A stretch of 64,000 bases of DNA from Deltaproteobacteria bacterium (GTDB lineage: Bacteria > Desulfobacterota > Desulfomonilia > UBA1062): positions 62,001 to 126,000 of the forward strand of contig JAKPDW010000021.1 of NCBI GenBank assembly GCA_029552245.1, written 5' to 3'. Both the position numbers and the translations under genes were made by a program. Shown here piece after piece: positions 1 to 7,766 of this stretch (positions are counted from its first letter, which is position 1; every line of letters starts with the position of its first letter). The notes below the pieces were generated by a model that was given only the letters and a program-made list of their open reading frames with translations, ran no database searches and was not told where the DNA came from.

Positions 1-621
1 CGCGGCGATGTTCGTCTTGTGGTCGAGCATCTCGGAGGCCGTGTACCCGGTGATCTCCTCGGCAGCCCTGTTGAAGATGAGGGCGTGCCCCTTGAGATCG
101 GAGGCGACGATCGCGTCCGAGGAGCTCGCAATCAGCCCGGCGAGGAACCTGTTCGTGGATTCGAGGCCCTGCTCCATGCCCTTGCGCCTGGTGACGTCGT
201 GAGCCACGTGGAGCGTGGCCTCACCGCCGGCCACGGTGATGACCGAGCTCGAGACCGATGCGATCCTCTCATGGCCGGCGGCGGTCTTGAAGACGACCTC
301 GATCCTGCGGGCCTCGGCCTCAGGGTTTCGCCCCAGCTCCGTGCAGACCCTCATCATGGCCTGCGCGGAGTCCTCGCGCATGAGGTCGTACACCCTCATG
401 CCATCGAGTTTTCGGGCATCCCTCCCCACGAGCCTCGCAAAGGCGGGGTTCACGTAGAAAAGACGATCGGAGATCAGGACGAAGATGCCGTCGTGCGCGT
501 TTTCCACCATGGCCTGGAAGACGGCCTTGGTGAGGCTTTTTGTCCTTGAGCGTCGAGAGAGCGGTGCCCGCGCATTCACGCTGGGAACATACACGATGGG
601 GGTGCGTGAATCAAGGTTCAT
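1..621 (-). CDS. PAS-domain sensor protein, 3' end cut by the window edge
   Basis: I translated this by hand from the minus strand; the frame stays open from an ATG at 619-621 to the window edge. It encodes two successive PAS modules. The first (about residues 38-150) contains DGIFVLISDRLFYVNPAF and ends with the HDVTRRK type of junction that links PAS modules. The second (from about residue 158) contains SDAIVASDLKGHALIFN and EEITGYTASEML. PAS modules bind ligands or sense redox state and usually sit ahead of a histidine kinase, GGDEF or other output domain, which would lie beyond position 1. No membrane segment is visible. The start is uncertain: the Shine-Dalgarno sequence is poor, and an ATG near 507 could be used instead. 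Confidence 0.7.
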   Translation of the reverse strand, partial: MNLDSRTPIVYVPSVNARAPLSRRSRTKSLTKAVFQAMVENAHDGIFVLISDRLFYVNPAFARLVGRDARKLDGMRVYDLMREDSAQAMMRVCTELGRNPEAEARRIEVVFKTAAGHERIASVSSSVITVAGGEATLHVAHDVTRRKGMEQGLESTNRFLAGLIASSSDAIVASDLKGHALIFNRAAEEITGYTASEMLDHKTNIAA

Positions 622-632
622 CCCTTACGGCT

Positions 633-1151
633 TCAGGCCTTGAACTTGCCGAAGTCCTCGGGGTTCATCTTCTCAAGGATCTCCTTGAGCTTCTCCTGGT
701 CCTGCTCGAAGCCGACCATGATCTTGCCGGCGGCGGGCTTGGCCGTATCCACGCGGATGGCGTCCTTGACCACGTGTTCGGCCACGTAGATGGGGGAGTT
801 CGTCCTGAGGGCGATCGCTATGGCGTCAGAGGGCCTCGCGTCTATCTGGAGACGTTCATCCCCCTTGATCACGGTGATCAGGGCGTAGAATACGTTGTCC
901 TTCAAGTCCACGACCTCGATCTTCTCCACGACGACGCCCAGGTGCTCGACGAAGGACCGGAAGAGGTCATGGGTCATGGGCCTGGAGTAGACCACACCCT
1001 CGAGGGCCGCCGCAATGGCGCTCGCCTCCATGATCCCTATCCAGATGGGCAGGATGAATGTGCCGTCAATGTCCCTCAGGATGACAATGGGGGCATTGTT
1101 GCTCGGGTCGAGAGCGATACCGGCCACCTTCATCTCGTAGAATTCCGGCAT
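633..1151 (-). CDS. Bifunctional nuclease family protein (DUF151/BFN)
   Basis: This is a 172-residue protein of the DUF151/BFN family, whose plant members have RNase and DNase activity; the role in bacteria is poorly defined. The N-terminal strand pattern with LPIWIGIMEASAIA and the later block RPSDAIAIALRTNSPIYV are family hallmarks. The lysine-rich, acidic C-terminal tail (about residues 140-172) is variable in the family. I chose the ATG at 1149-1151 rather than the GTG two codons upstream because GAGGTG lies seven bases before it. The gene stands alone on the minus strand behind its own sigma-70-like promoter. Confidence 0.88.
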   Translation of the reverse strand: MPEFYEMKVAGIALDPSNNAPIVILRDIDGTFILPIWIGIMEASAIAAALEGVVYSRPMTHDLFRSFVEHLGVVVEKIEVVDLKDNVFYALITVIKGDERLQIDARPSDAIAIALRTNSPIYVAEHVVKDAIRVDTAKPAAGKIMVGFEQDQEKLKEILEKMNPEDFGKFKA

Positions 1152-1172
1152 GTGCACCCACCTCGATACATA

Positions 1173-1201
1173 ACATTAAGCGGCTTGCCCCAGAGAGTCA
1201 A
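1173..1201 (-). promoter_or_regulatory. Sigma-70-like promoter of the DUF151 gene
   Basis: On the minus strand a -35 box TTGACT (1196-1201) is followed after 17 bases by a -10-like TAATGT (1173-1178). The start codon is about 22 bases downstream of the -10 box. Spacing is ideal; the -10 box matches the consensus only partly. Confidence 0.5.
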
Positions 1202-1393
1202 GTGATACGAAACCCGGCGGAAAGCCCCGGGGACGAGCCCGTGCATCGACCGGTCGCGACGCTTCCCGGCACACGCGTTGAGCCCGCCCCGAGGGCGCAG
1301 GGCGGCCGAGGGCGATGCGCACCGCGGCCTCGGGAGGCTGACCTGGGACGACGCCCGTGCCGCCTTCAACTGGCCCGAACGCCGCGGGAGGCC

Positions 1394-2251
1394 TCACTCC
1401 CCGTTTTCGGGCATGCCTGCCAGCAGCCTCAGGCGACGGACGAGGCCGTCCATGTCCCAGGACGGCCCGTCCAGCTCAAGTCCACCGGCGCGGAGCCACT
1501 GCTGCGCCTTCACCACGAGGGGGATCTCGAACGGGTACCCCCGGGCAATGTCCGGCCTCGCGAGGAGATCCTCCACCGATGCGTCGAAGACGACCCTGCC
1601 GGCGTCCAGGCACACGACCCTCTCGGCCACGCCGAGGAAATCCTCCAGGTTGTGGGTGACCACCACCACGGCCGTCTCTCCCAGCGACGAGATGACCCTC
1701 GCGACGTCCTTCCTCCCAGCCGGGTCGAGACCGGCGGTCGGCTCGTCGAGCATCAGGATCTCGGGCTCCATGACCAGGGCGCTCGCCAGGGCGAGCCTCC
1801 GCTTCTGGCCCGTGCTCAGCGAGAAGGGGGAGACCTCCTTGAGGCGGCCCGTATCGAGCCCCAGGTACGAGGCGGCCGAGGCCGCCCTCTGGTGAATCTC
1901 CTTCTCGTCCGATCCGAAGAAGTTGCGCAACGAGAAGGTGAGTTCCTCGTAGGCGCTCTGGTGAAAGAACTGGTCCTCGGGGAACTGGAAGAGCACCCCG
2001 GCCCGCCTGCGCACGGCGTGGAGTTCCCGCCGTGCGGCCAGGTCACGTACGCTCCTGCCGTCGAAGAGGACGTCGCCCCTTACGGGCAGCACGAGTGCGT
2101 CCATGAGCTGGAGCAGGGTCGTCTTCCCGGAGCCCGCAGGCCCCGTGATCACCATGCGCTCACCGGGCCGCACCTCCAGGGTCACGCCGTCTATCGCCCA
2201 CGGCCCCGACCCTTGGTAGCGATACGATACATCCACGCACTCTATGACCAT
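1394..2251 (-). CDS. ABC transporter ATP-binding protein, ECF/CbiO type
   Basis: This is a 285-residue ATPase subunit of an importer. Walker A is GPAGSGKTT (about residues 37-45), the Q-loop region is FQFPEDQFF, the signature is SPFSLSTGQKRRLALA and Walker B is ILMLDEPTAGLD, with a switch histidine in VVTHN. The FQFPEDQFF block and the QKRR after the signature are typical of energy-coupling-factor ATPases (EcfA/CbiO) that power vitamin, cobalt or nickel uptake. The signature reads LSTGQ rather than LSGGQ. The start overlaps the end of the PHP/PolX gene by 10 bases, so translation is probably coupled. No EcfT or substrate-binding subunit is visible, so the substrate is unknown. Confidence 0.85.
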   Translation of the reverse strand: MVIECVDVSYRYQGSGPWAIDGVTLEVRPGERMVITGPAGSGKTTLLQLMDALVLPVRGDVLFDGRSVRDLAARRELHAVRRRAGVLFQFPEDQFFHQSAYEELTFSLRNFFGSDEKEIHQRAASAASYLGLDTGRLKEVSPFSLSTGQKRRLALASALVMEPEILMLDEPTAGLDPAGRKDVARVISSLGETAVVVVTHNLEDFLGVAERVVCLDAGRVVFDASVEDLLARPDIARGYPFEIPLVVKAQQWLRAGGLELDGPSWDMDGLVRRLRLLAGMPENGE

Positions 2252-3978
2252 CGCCTGGATACCACCTCTCTCACCTCGCGCACGTCCATGCAGTTGACGC
2301 AGGAGGCCGCGGACAACAGCCCCTTGCGGGCCATCACGAGGCCGTACCGCATGTCGTCGTAGCCCGAGGGCTCGTGGGCGTCCGGGTTCACCGCCACCAG
2401 CCCCCCGGCCCCGGTGAAATCCCTGATCAGCCTCCAGTCGAGGTCGAGCCTCATGGGGTGCGCGTTCAGTTCCACGATCACCCCGAGCCTGGAGGCGGCA
2501 TCCAAGACGGCGTCCACGTCCAGCTCGTAGGGCCTCCTGGACAAGAGCAGCCTGCCTGTCGGGTGGCCGAGCACGCTCGTGCGCGGGTTCTCCAAGGCCC
2601 GAAGGACCCGTCTCGTCATGGCGGCCCTGTCCATGTCCATGTGCGAGTGCACGCTCGCGATGACAAAGTCGAGCCGCTGGAGCACCTCGTCGGGGTAATC
2701 AAGGGAGCCGTCCGGCAGGATGTCGGACTCCACCCCCTTGAGCACGGTGATGCCCGCCGAACCCTCGTTCAAGGCGTCGATGGCCCGGCACTGGTCCTCC
2801 AGGCCCTCCACGGAGAGCCCCCCCGCATAGTAGGCGCTCCTGCTGTGATCCGAGACGCCGACCCACGAGTAGCCCCTCGCTCCTGCGGCCATGACCATCT
2901 CCTGAAGCGACGCCTTGCCGTCGCTCGCGGACGTGTGCACGTGGAAGACGCCCTTGACGTCCGCGCGGTCCACGAGCCTCGAGCCTTGGGGGGACGAAAA
3001 GAAATCCCACTCCACCGCCCTGCCCTCACGGGCCTCCGGGGGGATTTCCCGCATGCCCAACAGGCCGTAGATCTCGCCTTCCTGCGCCAGGGCCACGGGC
3101 TTTCCCCGCCTCGAGACCATCGTCTTCGTGACGAGGATCGACTCGATGGCCGAGCGCGCCACGAGCTGCTCCACGTGTTCTGGCGCTCCTGTCGTGAAGA
3201 ACAGGGCCGTCGCTCTCGAGCCCTCTGGACACAGGTGGACAACCAGCTCCGGCCTGCCGGGGAGGCCCACGGCGATGCGCCCTTCCGAGAGCTCCGGCCT
3301 CCGCCCCGTGAAGGCCTCGAGCGCCGATGCCACACCCAGGGCCTCTTCCCGGCCTCCCGCGCACAAGAGTTCCACCCGCCCCAGCACCTCCATGCCGCGC
3401 CTGGACTCTCCCGTGGGCTCGGCCTCGATACCCGCCCCGGCGAGGACCCCCCTGATCGTCTCCATCCATGCCCAGGCCTCGTCCAGGAGGAAGAGTCCAC
3501 GGTACGACAACGCCTCGGCGACCGACCTCCTCAGCTTGTCGAGGGTCTTCTCGGTGAACCCCTTGGATCCGGCCAGTCTCCCTTCGTCTATGGCAGAGGC
3601 CAGGTCTTCGAGCCCCTGGATGCCGTATTCCTCGAACAGCCTCCGTATCCGCCGGGGGCCCAGGCCCTGCACCTTCCTCAGTTCTGCGTACCCGGAGGGG
3701 AGCCTGGACTTGAGCTCGTCCAAGAACGCCGTGTCGCCCGAGGTCACCCAGGCGCGCACGACCGAGGCGATGGACGGTCCGATCCCCTTGACGAGGTGGA
3801 TCGTCCCGTCAGCCACGAGGTCGGCGACGTCCTTGTCGAGCCGGACGATGGACTCTGCGGCCTTCCTGAAGGCCTTCGCCTTGAAGGGGTTCTCCTCCAG
3901 AAACTCGAGGGCTTCAGCGGCCTCGAGGAGGAGTCCCGCCATCTGGTCATTGGACAAGGGGCTCCCCGGTAAGGACAT
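2242..3978 (-). CDS. polX: PolX-like protein with PHP phosphoesterase domain
   Basis: This 578-residue protein has the bacterial family X polymerase layout: an 8-kDa-like domain and helix-hairpin-helix motifs (KGIGPSIASVV near 64-74, VQGLGPRRIRRL near 103-114), a palm-like region (about 170-300), then a C-terminal PHP domain (from about 345). The PHP metal-binding motifs are intact: HVHTSASDG, SDHS, SVHSH, GHPTGR and NPDAHE. PHP domains of PolX act as Mn-dependent 3'-5' exonuclease or AP-endonuclease. The palm has lost its metal-binding aspartates: the usual GDxD reads GRVE (200-203), and the third Asp position reads PELVV (Glu244). Polymerase activity is therefore doubtful. The start lies 32 bases inside mtaB. 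Confidence 0.88.
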   Translation of the reverse strand: MSLPGSPLSNDQMAGLLLEAAEALEFLEENPFKAKAFRKAAESIVRLDKDVADLVADGTIHLVKGIGPSIASVVRAWVTSGDTAFLDELKSRLPSGYAELRKVQGLGPRRIRRLFEEYGIQGLEDLASAIDEGRLAGSKGFTEKTLDKLRRSVAEALSYRGLFLLDEAWAWMETIRGVLAGAGIEAEPTGESRRGMEVLGRVELLCAGGREEALGVASALEAFTGRRPELSEGRIAVGLPGRPELVVHLCPEGSRATALFFTTGAPEHVEQLVARSAIESILVTKTMVSRRGKPVALAQEGEIYGLLGMREIPPEAREGRAVEWDFFSSPQGSRLVDRADVKGVFHVHTSASDGKASLQEMVMAAGARGYSWVGVSDHSRSAYYAGGLSVEGLEDQCRAIDALNEGSAGITVLKGVESDILPDGSLDYPDEVLQRLDFVIASVHSHMDMDRAAMTRRVLRALENPRTSVLGHPTGRLLLSRRPYELDVDAVLDAASRLGVIVELNAHPMRLDLDWRLIRDFTGAGGLVAVNPDAHEPSGYDDMRYGLVMARKGLLSAASCVNCMDVREVREVVSRRWS

Positions 3979-5152
3979 GACCCTGGACCCCGGTTATCCT
4001 CACGGGCACGATGCCGCCGGGCTCGATCTTCGTGCTGGAGAAGACCCCGAGGTACGTCGACGAGACGCCGAAGACCCCGCCTTCTTCCGCCCTCGTCACG
4101 AGGACCTCCTCCACCGAGCCCACCCTCGAGGCTGCAAAAGCCCTTCGTTTCCTCTGCGAGAGCGACCTCAAGGCCCGCGACCTCATGGACACGACCCCCG
4201 GATCCACCCGCCCCTCCATGGACGACGCCCTCGTCCCCGGCCTCGGCGAGAAGGGGAACACGTGGAGGTACGAGAAGGGCAGCTCCTCGAAGAACGCGTA
4301 CGTCTCGAGGAAGTCACGCTCCGTCTCGCCGGGGAAACCCACGATCACGTCCGCGCCGAGGGACAGGCCCAAAACGCTAGATGAGAGGAGCTCCACGAGG
4401 GACCTCAACGCCCTGGACGAGAGCGGCCTTCCCATGGATGCGAGGATCCTGTCGCTGGCGTGCTGGACACTCAAGTGCAGGTGGGCGCACACCCTCGGCT
4501 CGTCCGCCAGCAGATCCGCGAGGCAGTCCTCGACCGTGAAGGGCTCGAGGGAACTCAGGCGGACCCTCTTGACGCTTGTGTACCTGAGGACCTTCTGGAC
4601 CAACCGGGTGAGCCCCCCCTCGTAGAGCCCGGTGTTGACACCGGTCAAGACCACTTCCTCGACCCCGAGGTTCACCAGGTGCGCCACCTCTCCGACGACC
4701 TCCTGCCAGGGCCTGCTGCGCGGGACGCCCCTGGCGTGGGGCACCACGCAGTACGTGCAGAAACGGTCGCATCCGGTCTGGACCACGACGAAGGCCCTGG
4801 AGTGGCCCTTGAGTCCCGAGACGAACCTCGGCGTCTCTATCCCGAGGACCGTGGGGACGTGGTCCGGCCTGACGACCCTGGCCGACGGGAACGCCCGCCT
4901 GAGGGCTTCCGGGTACACCACGGCCTGGCATCCCGTCACCACCACCTCGGCCCCGGTGCGCAGGGCCTTCCGGACGGCCCTCCTCCCGTCCGCATCCGCG
5001 CGATGGGTCACGGTGCACGTGTTCACGACGACCATGTCGACCGCCTCGCCGAAGCGGGCCTCACTGTGGCCTTGGGCCGCCAGGCCTTCACGGATCTTCT
5101 GGGAGTCGTACTGGTTGACCTTGCACCCGAGGGTGCACATGGAAAATCTCAT
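3947..5152 (-). CDS. mtaB: tRNA t6A37 methylthiotransferase MtaB
   Basis: This is a 401-residue radical SAM methylthiotransferase. The N-terminal MTTase domain has the three cluster-binding cysteines in TLGCKVNQYDS, VNTCTVTH and TGCQA. The radical SAM CxxxCxxC motif is CDRFCTYCVVPHARG (about residues 128-142), and a TRAM-like C-terminus follows. The KVNQYDS block and the VNTCTVTHRAD run point to MtaB (2-methylthio-t6A) rather than MiaB or RimO. It is the first gene of a minus-strand chain: polX starts inside its 3' end and the ABC ATPase starts inside the end of polX. The ATG at 5150-5152 immediately follows an untranslated spacer of about 30 bases. Confidence 0.9.
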   Translation of the reverse strand: MRFSMCTLGCKVNQYDSQKIREGLAAQGHSEARFGEAVDMVVVNTCTVTHRADADGRRAVRKALRTGAEVVVTGCQAVVYPEALRRAFPSARVVRPDHVPTVLGIETPRFVSGLKGHSRAFVVVQTGCDRFCTYCVVPHARGVPRSRPWQEVVGEVAHLVNLGVEEVVLTGVNTGLYEGGLTRLVQKVLRYTSVKRVRLSSLEPFTVEDCLADLLADEPRVCAHLHLSVQHASDRILASMGRPLSSRALRSLVELLSSSVLGLSLGADVIVGFPGETERDFLETYAFFEELPFSYLHVFPFSPRPGTRASSMEGRVDPGVVSMRSRALRSLSQRKRRAFAASRVGSVEEVLVTRAEEGGVFGVSSTYLGVFSSTKIEPGGIVPVRITGVQGHVLTGEPLVQ

Positions 5153-5184
5153 GTGGCACGCATACTATGGGGCTGCATCCAGTG

Positions 5185-5781
5185 TCAATCGACGCAGCCC
5201 TTGGGGCCCCCCTCCAGGGAGCTGATGATGCGGTTGATCTCGGCGACGAACTCGTCGGGGGGGCTTGCGAGCCTCACCCCCGTCTCGGCCCTTCCCGACT
5301 CCTCGGGTATGGACCACATCGCCTTCCCCCTGGCCTTCCTGCCTGCGAGCTCTATGGACACCTCGCATTCCGGAGGGATCTTTTCCTCGGTCTCGAGCAC
5401 GACGCCCGTGCCCTCGGCGTTGAGGAGGAGCCCGGCCCTCGGCCCTTCCCCGAGGTCGTAGATCACCGGCTCATGCACACGCCTCTGCCTGAGCCTGAGC
5501 TTCTCCTTCAAGGCGTCCTTGTTCGCCATGCTCCTCAGCTGGGCGTCCAGGGCGGACACCGCGTTGAAGTACCTGGTTCTCTGGTCCAGCCTCGCGACCT
5601 TCGGGAGATCCCTGAGGAGGGTCTTGCGCTGCCTGTCGAGCGTGTCCACCAGGTGCGTGAAGGAGGCCTCGAACTCCCTGTTGCCCTTGTTGGCCAGGTA
5701 CGCGCCGATGACCGAGGGGAGCCTCTTCTTGATCTTGGTCTCGAAATCCACGAGGGTGCGTTCGAACTCTTCCCTGGTCAT
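5185..5781 (-). CDS. PilZ-domain protein
   Basis: This 198-residue soluble protein has a helical N-terminal half (about 1-100, ending in a basic LRLRQRR run) and a C-terminal PilZ-like beta-barrel with LLLNAEGTGVVLET, CEVSIELAGR and RAETGVRL. PilZ domains bind c-di-GMP through RxxxR and (D/N)xSxxG. Here the first motif may be supplied by RLRQRR, but the second reads NAEGTG, with Glu in place of Ser, so binding is uncertain. I chose the ATG at 5779-5781 over a GTG six codons upstream. It fits with the pilus genes and HD-GYP regulator elsewhere in the window as part of surface signalling. Confidence 0.7.
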   Translation of the reverse strand: MTREEFERTLVDFETKIKKRLPSVIGAYLANKGNREFEASFTHLVDTLDRQRKTLLRDLPKVARLDQRTRYFNAVSALDAQLRSMANKDALKEKLRLRQRRVHEPVIYDLGEGPRAGLLLNAEGTGVVLETEEKIPPECEVSIELAGRKARGKAMWSIPEESGRAETGVRLASPPDEFVAEINRIISSLEGGPKGCVD

Positions 5782-6042
5782 GCACGAACGATACACCACG
5801 CGTGCACAGAAAGCAAACCGGGGGTTCGCCTTCCGCCCCCCGGCACACTCCTCCCTTCACCTGCCCTTCGATTCCATGGGGATAGCGGGGGAACCCCGGC
5901 CCCGTACCCTTCCCACCGGGGAAGAGGTCCGCCCGCCGTCAAGGCGGAGCGATGCGTCGGTGCACGATGGAGGCGACATGGCAGGAAGACGCCGCCGGGG
6001 CATCCCCGGCCGGAGGGACTGCCGGCTCACCGGTCGTGTCCC

Positions 6043-6072
6043 TTTACTCGGGCCCGGCCACTCGTGTATGAT
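6043..6072 (+). promoter_or_regulatory. Promoter immediately before glgA (leaderless mRNA candidate)
   Basis: TTTACT (6043-6048) and TATGAT (6067-6072) are separated by 18 bases. The -10 box ends only six bases before the glgA ATG at 6079, so transcription would start at or very near the start codon. No Shine-Dalgarno sequence is present, which agrees with a leaderless message. Confidence 0.5.
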
Positions 6073-6078
6073 AGACAC

Positions 6079-7503
6079 ATGGAATCATTGAGGGTGCTGT
6101 TCTGTTCCTCGGAGGTCACGCCGTACGCCAAGACAGGGGGCCTTGCCGACGTGAGCGCCGCCCTGCCCGCCGAGCTCAGGCGCCGGGGGGTGGACTGCAC
6201 CGTGGTCATGCCCCTCTACAGGGAGATCATGAACGCGCGCCTCCAGCTGAGGCCGCGCTTCACCCTCTCCGTGCTCACCGGGGCCGGGCCCACGGAGGCA
6301 CAGGTGTATTCCCACAAGGAGATCTTGTTCATCTCCCACCCCCTCTTCTCTGACCGGACGGGCCTCTACTCCTACTCGGGGTACGACTACCCCGACAACC
6401 TCGAGCGCTTCTCCCTGTTCTCGAGGGCATGCGCCGAGCTCGTGCGGGCCCTCGGCAACATCGACGTGGTCCACTGTAACGACTGGCAGACCGCCCTTGT
6501 ACCGGCCTACCTCAGAGACTCCCTCCAGACGGAGGTCGGATGCCTCTTCACGATCCACAACCTCGCCTACCAAGGTCTCTTCGACGCCGTCCTGTGGCCC
6601 ATGCTCTTTCTGCCCCACGAATACTTCAACCCCGAGTGCATGGAGTTCTACGGCAGGATCAACGTCATGAAGGCGGGGATCGTGTTCTCGGACGCGGTCA
6701 ACACGGTCAGCCCCACGTACGCCCGCGAGATCCAGACACCGGCGTTCGGGTGCGGCCTCGAGGGGCTCCTGTCCTCGGTCTCGCACAAGCTCACGGGGAT
6801 CGTCAACGGCATAGACACCGACACCTGGAACCCGGAGACCGACGAACACATAGCCGGTACGTACTCGAAGGCCGACTTGAGGGGAAAGGCGCTCTGCAAG
6901 AGATCCCTCATGGACGCCTTCTCCCTGGATCCGACCGACGCACCCGTCTTCGGTCTCATCGGCCGCCTCGTGGAACAGAAGGGCGTCGACTGCGTGCTGG
7001 AGGTCATCCCGGGGCTCCTCCAGGAGGGCGCGAGGGTGGTGGTCCTCGGCAACGGGAACCCCGCGTACGAGAAACGGTTGAAAGAGCTCGAGGCCTCGCT
7101 CAAGGGCCGGATGGGGGTCCACATCGGCTTCGACGAGAGGCTCGCACACATGATCGAAGCAGGGTCGGACTTCTTCCTCATGCCCTCCAGGTTCGAGCCG
7201 TGCGGCCTCAACCAGATGATCAGCATGAGGTACGGGACCATCCCCATCGTTACCCCTGTGGGCGGCCTCAAGGACACGGTGAAGGCCTTGGGCGAGACGG
7301 ACAGGCCCTGCGGCATACGGGCGGCCTCCCCCTCGGCGGTGGACCTTGAGCACGCGGTTCGGGAAGCCGTGAGGATCTACACACAAGACAAGGCCCTCTT
7401 GAATGCCATGATATCCAATGCGATGGAACAGGATGTGAGCTGGGATGCCCCTTCCAGTGAGTACGCGGATCTGTATCGTATTTGCAAAAAACGAGAGAAA
7501 TGA
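6079..7503 (+). CDS. glgA: Glycogen synthase GlgA
   Basis: This is a 474-residue GT5 ADP-glucose-dependent glycogen synthase, the usual length for bacterial GlgA. The N-terminal glucan/ADP-glucose motif KTGGLADVSAALPAEL, the inter-domain IVNGIDTDTWNP and the C-terminal PSRFEPCGLNQM (with the conserved Glu near the acceptor site) are all present. The enzyme extends alpha-1,4-glucan chains in the cytoplasm. The frame is open far upstream through the pilZ gene on the other strand, but homology begins at MESLRVLFCSSEVTPYAKTGG, so the ATG at 6079 is the start. A promoter sits directly in front. A GH57 glucan-acting enzyme at 51.7-53.8 kb may work on the same polymer. Confidence 0.93.
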   Translation: MESLRVLFCSSEVTPYAKTGGLADVSAALPAELRRRGVDCTVVMPLYREIMNARLQLRPRFTLSVLTGAGPTEAQVYSHKEILFISHPLFSDRTGLYSYSGYDYPDNLERFSLFSRACAELVRALGNIDVVHCNDWQTALVPAYLRDSLQTEVGCLFTIHNLAYQGLFDAVLWPMLFLPHEYFNPECMEFYGRINVMKAGIVFSDAVNTVSPTYAREIQTPAFGCGLEGLLSSVSHKLTGIVNGIDTDTWNPETDEHIAGTYSKADLRGKALCKRSLMDAFSLDPTDAPVFGLIGRLVEQKGVDCVLEVIPGLLQEGARVVVLGNGNPAYEKRLKELEASLKGRMGVHIGFDERLAHMIEAGSDFFLMPSRFEPCGLNQMISMRYGTIPIVTPVGGLKDTVKALGETDRPCGIRAASPSAVDLEHAVREAVRIYTQDKALLNAMISNAMEQDVSWDAPSSEYADLYRICKKREK

Positions 7504-7525
7504 GCCGATATCGAAAGCTCCTCAC

Positions 7526-7546
7526 TTATCGACATTTTGTCGATAA
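7526..7546. repeat. Perfect inverted repeat in the glgA-dnaA spacer
   Basis: The arms TTATCGACA (7526-7534) and TGTCGATAA (7538-7546) are exact reverse complements around a TTT loop. Each arm differs from the DnaA box TTATCCACA at one base. No U-run follows on the plus strand, so it is not an obvious terminator. The downstream stretch 7590-7690 is clearly richer in A and T than its surroundings. It may be a DnaA operator, part of an origin, or a site for another dimeric regulator. Confidence 0.55.
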
Positions 7547-7766
7547 CCCGGCCGGGCTGTGGTGGATCCGATCTCCTGAACACTTTGTCCCGAAATGAGA
7601 TCCAAAGTTCTTTTTTTTGGTATCTCGTTGATATTTCTCGCGTATTCGAGAATTCCCCAAAAGAAACCTCTTCTCAGGATAACGGCCATGGTTTGCCTTT
7701 GACGTTTGACCGACCCGCGGTCATCATGGCGGGCGTTGATTGAGGTTCATCTCAGTGGGGGATTGC

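Noticed and set aside
19-549. Plus-strand open frame of 176 codons
   Set aside because: It is antisense to the PAS protein; the minus strand gives clear PAS motifs and the plus frame is His/Gly/Asp-rich with no family.
5167-6078. Open frame upstream of glgA, joined to it
   Set aside because: It crosses the pilZ gene on the opposite strand; GlgA homology starts at 6079 and the promoter lies directly before it.
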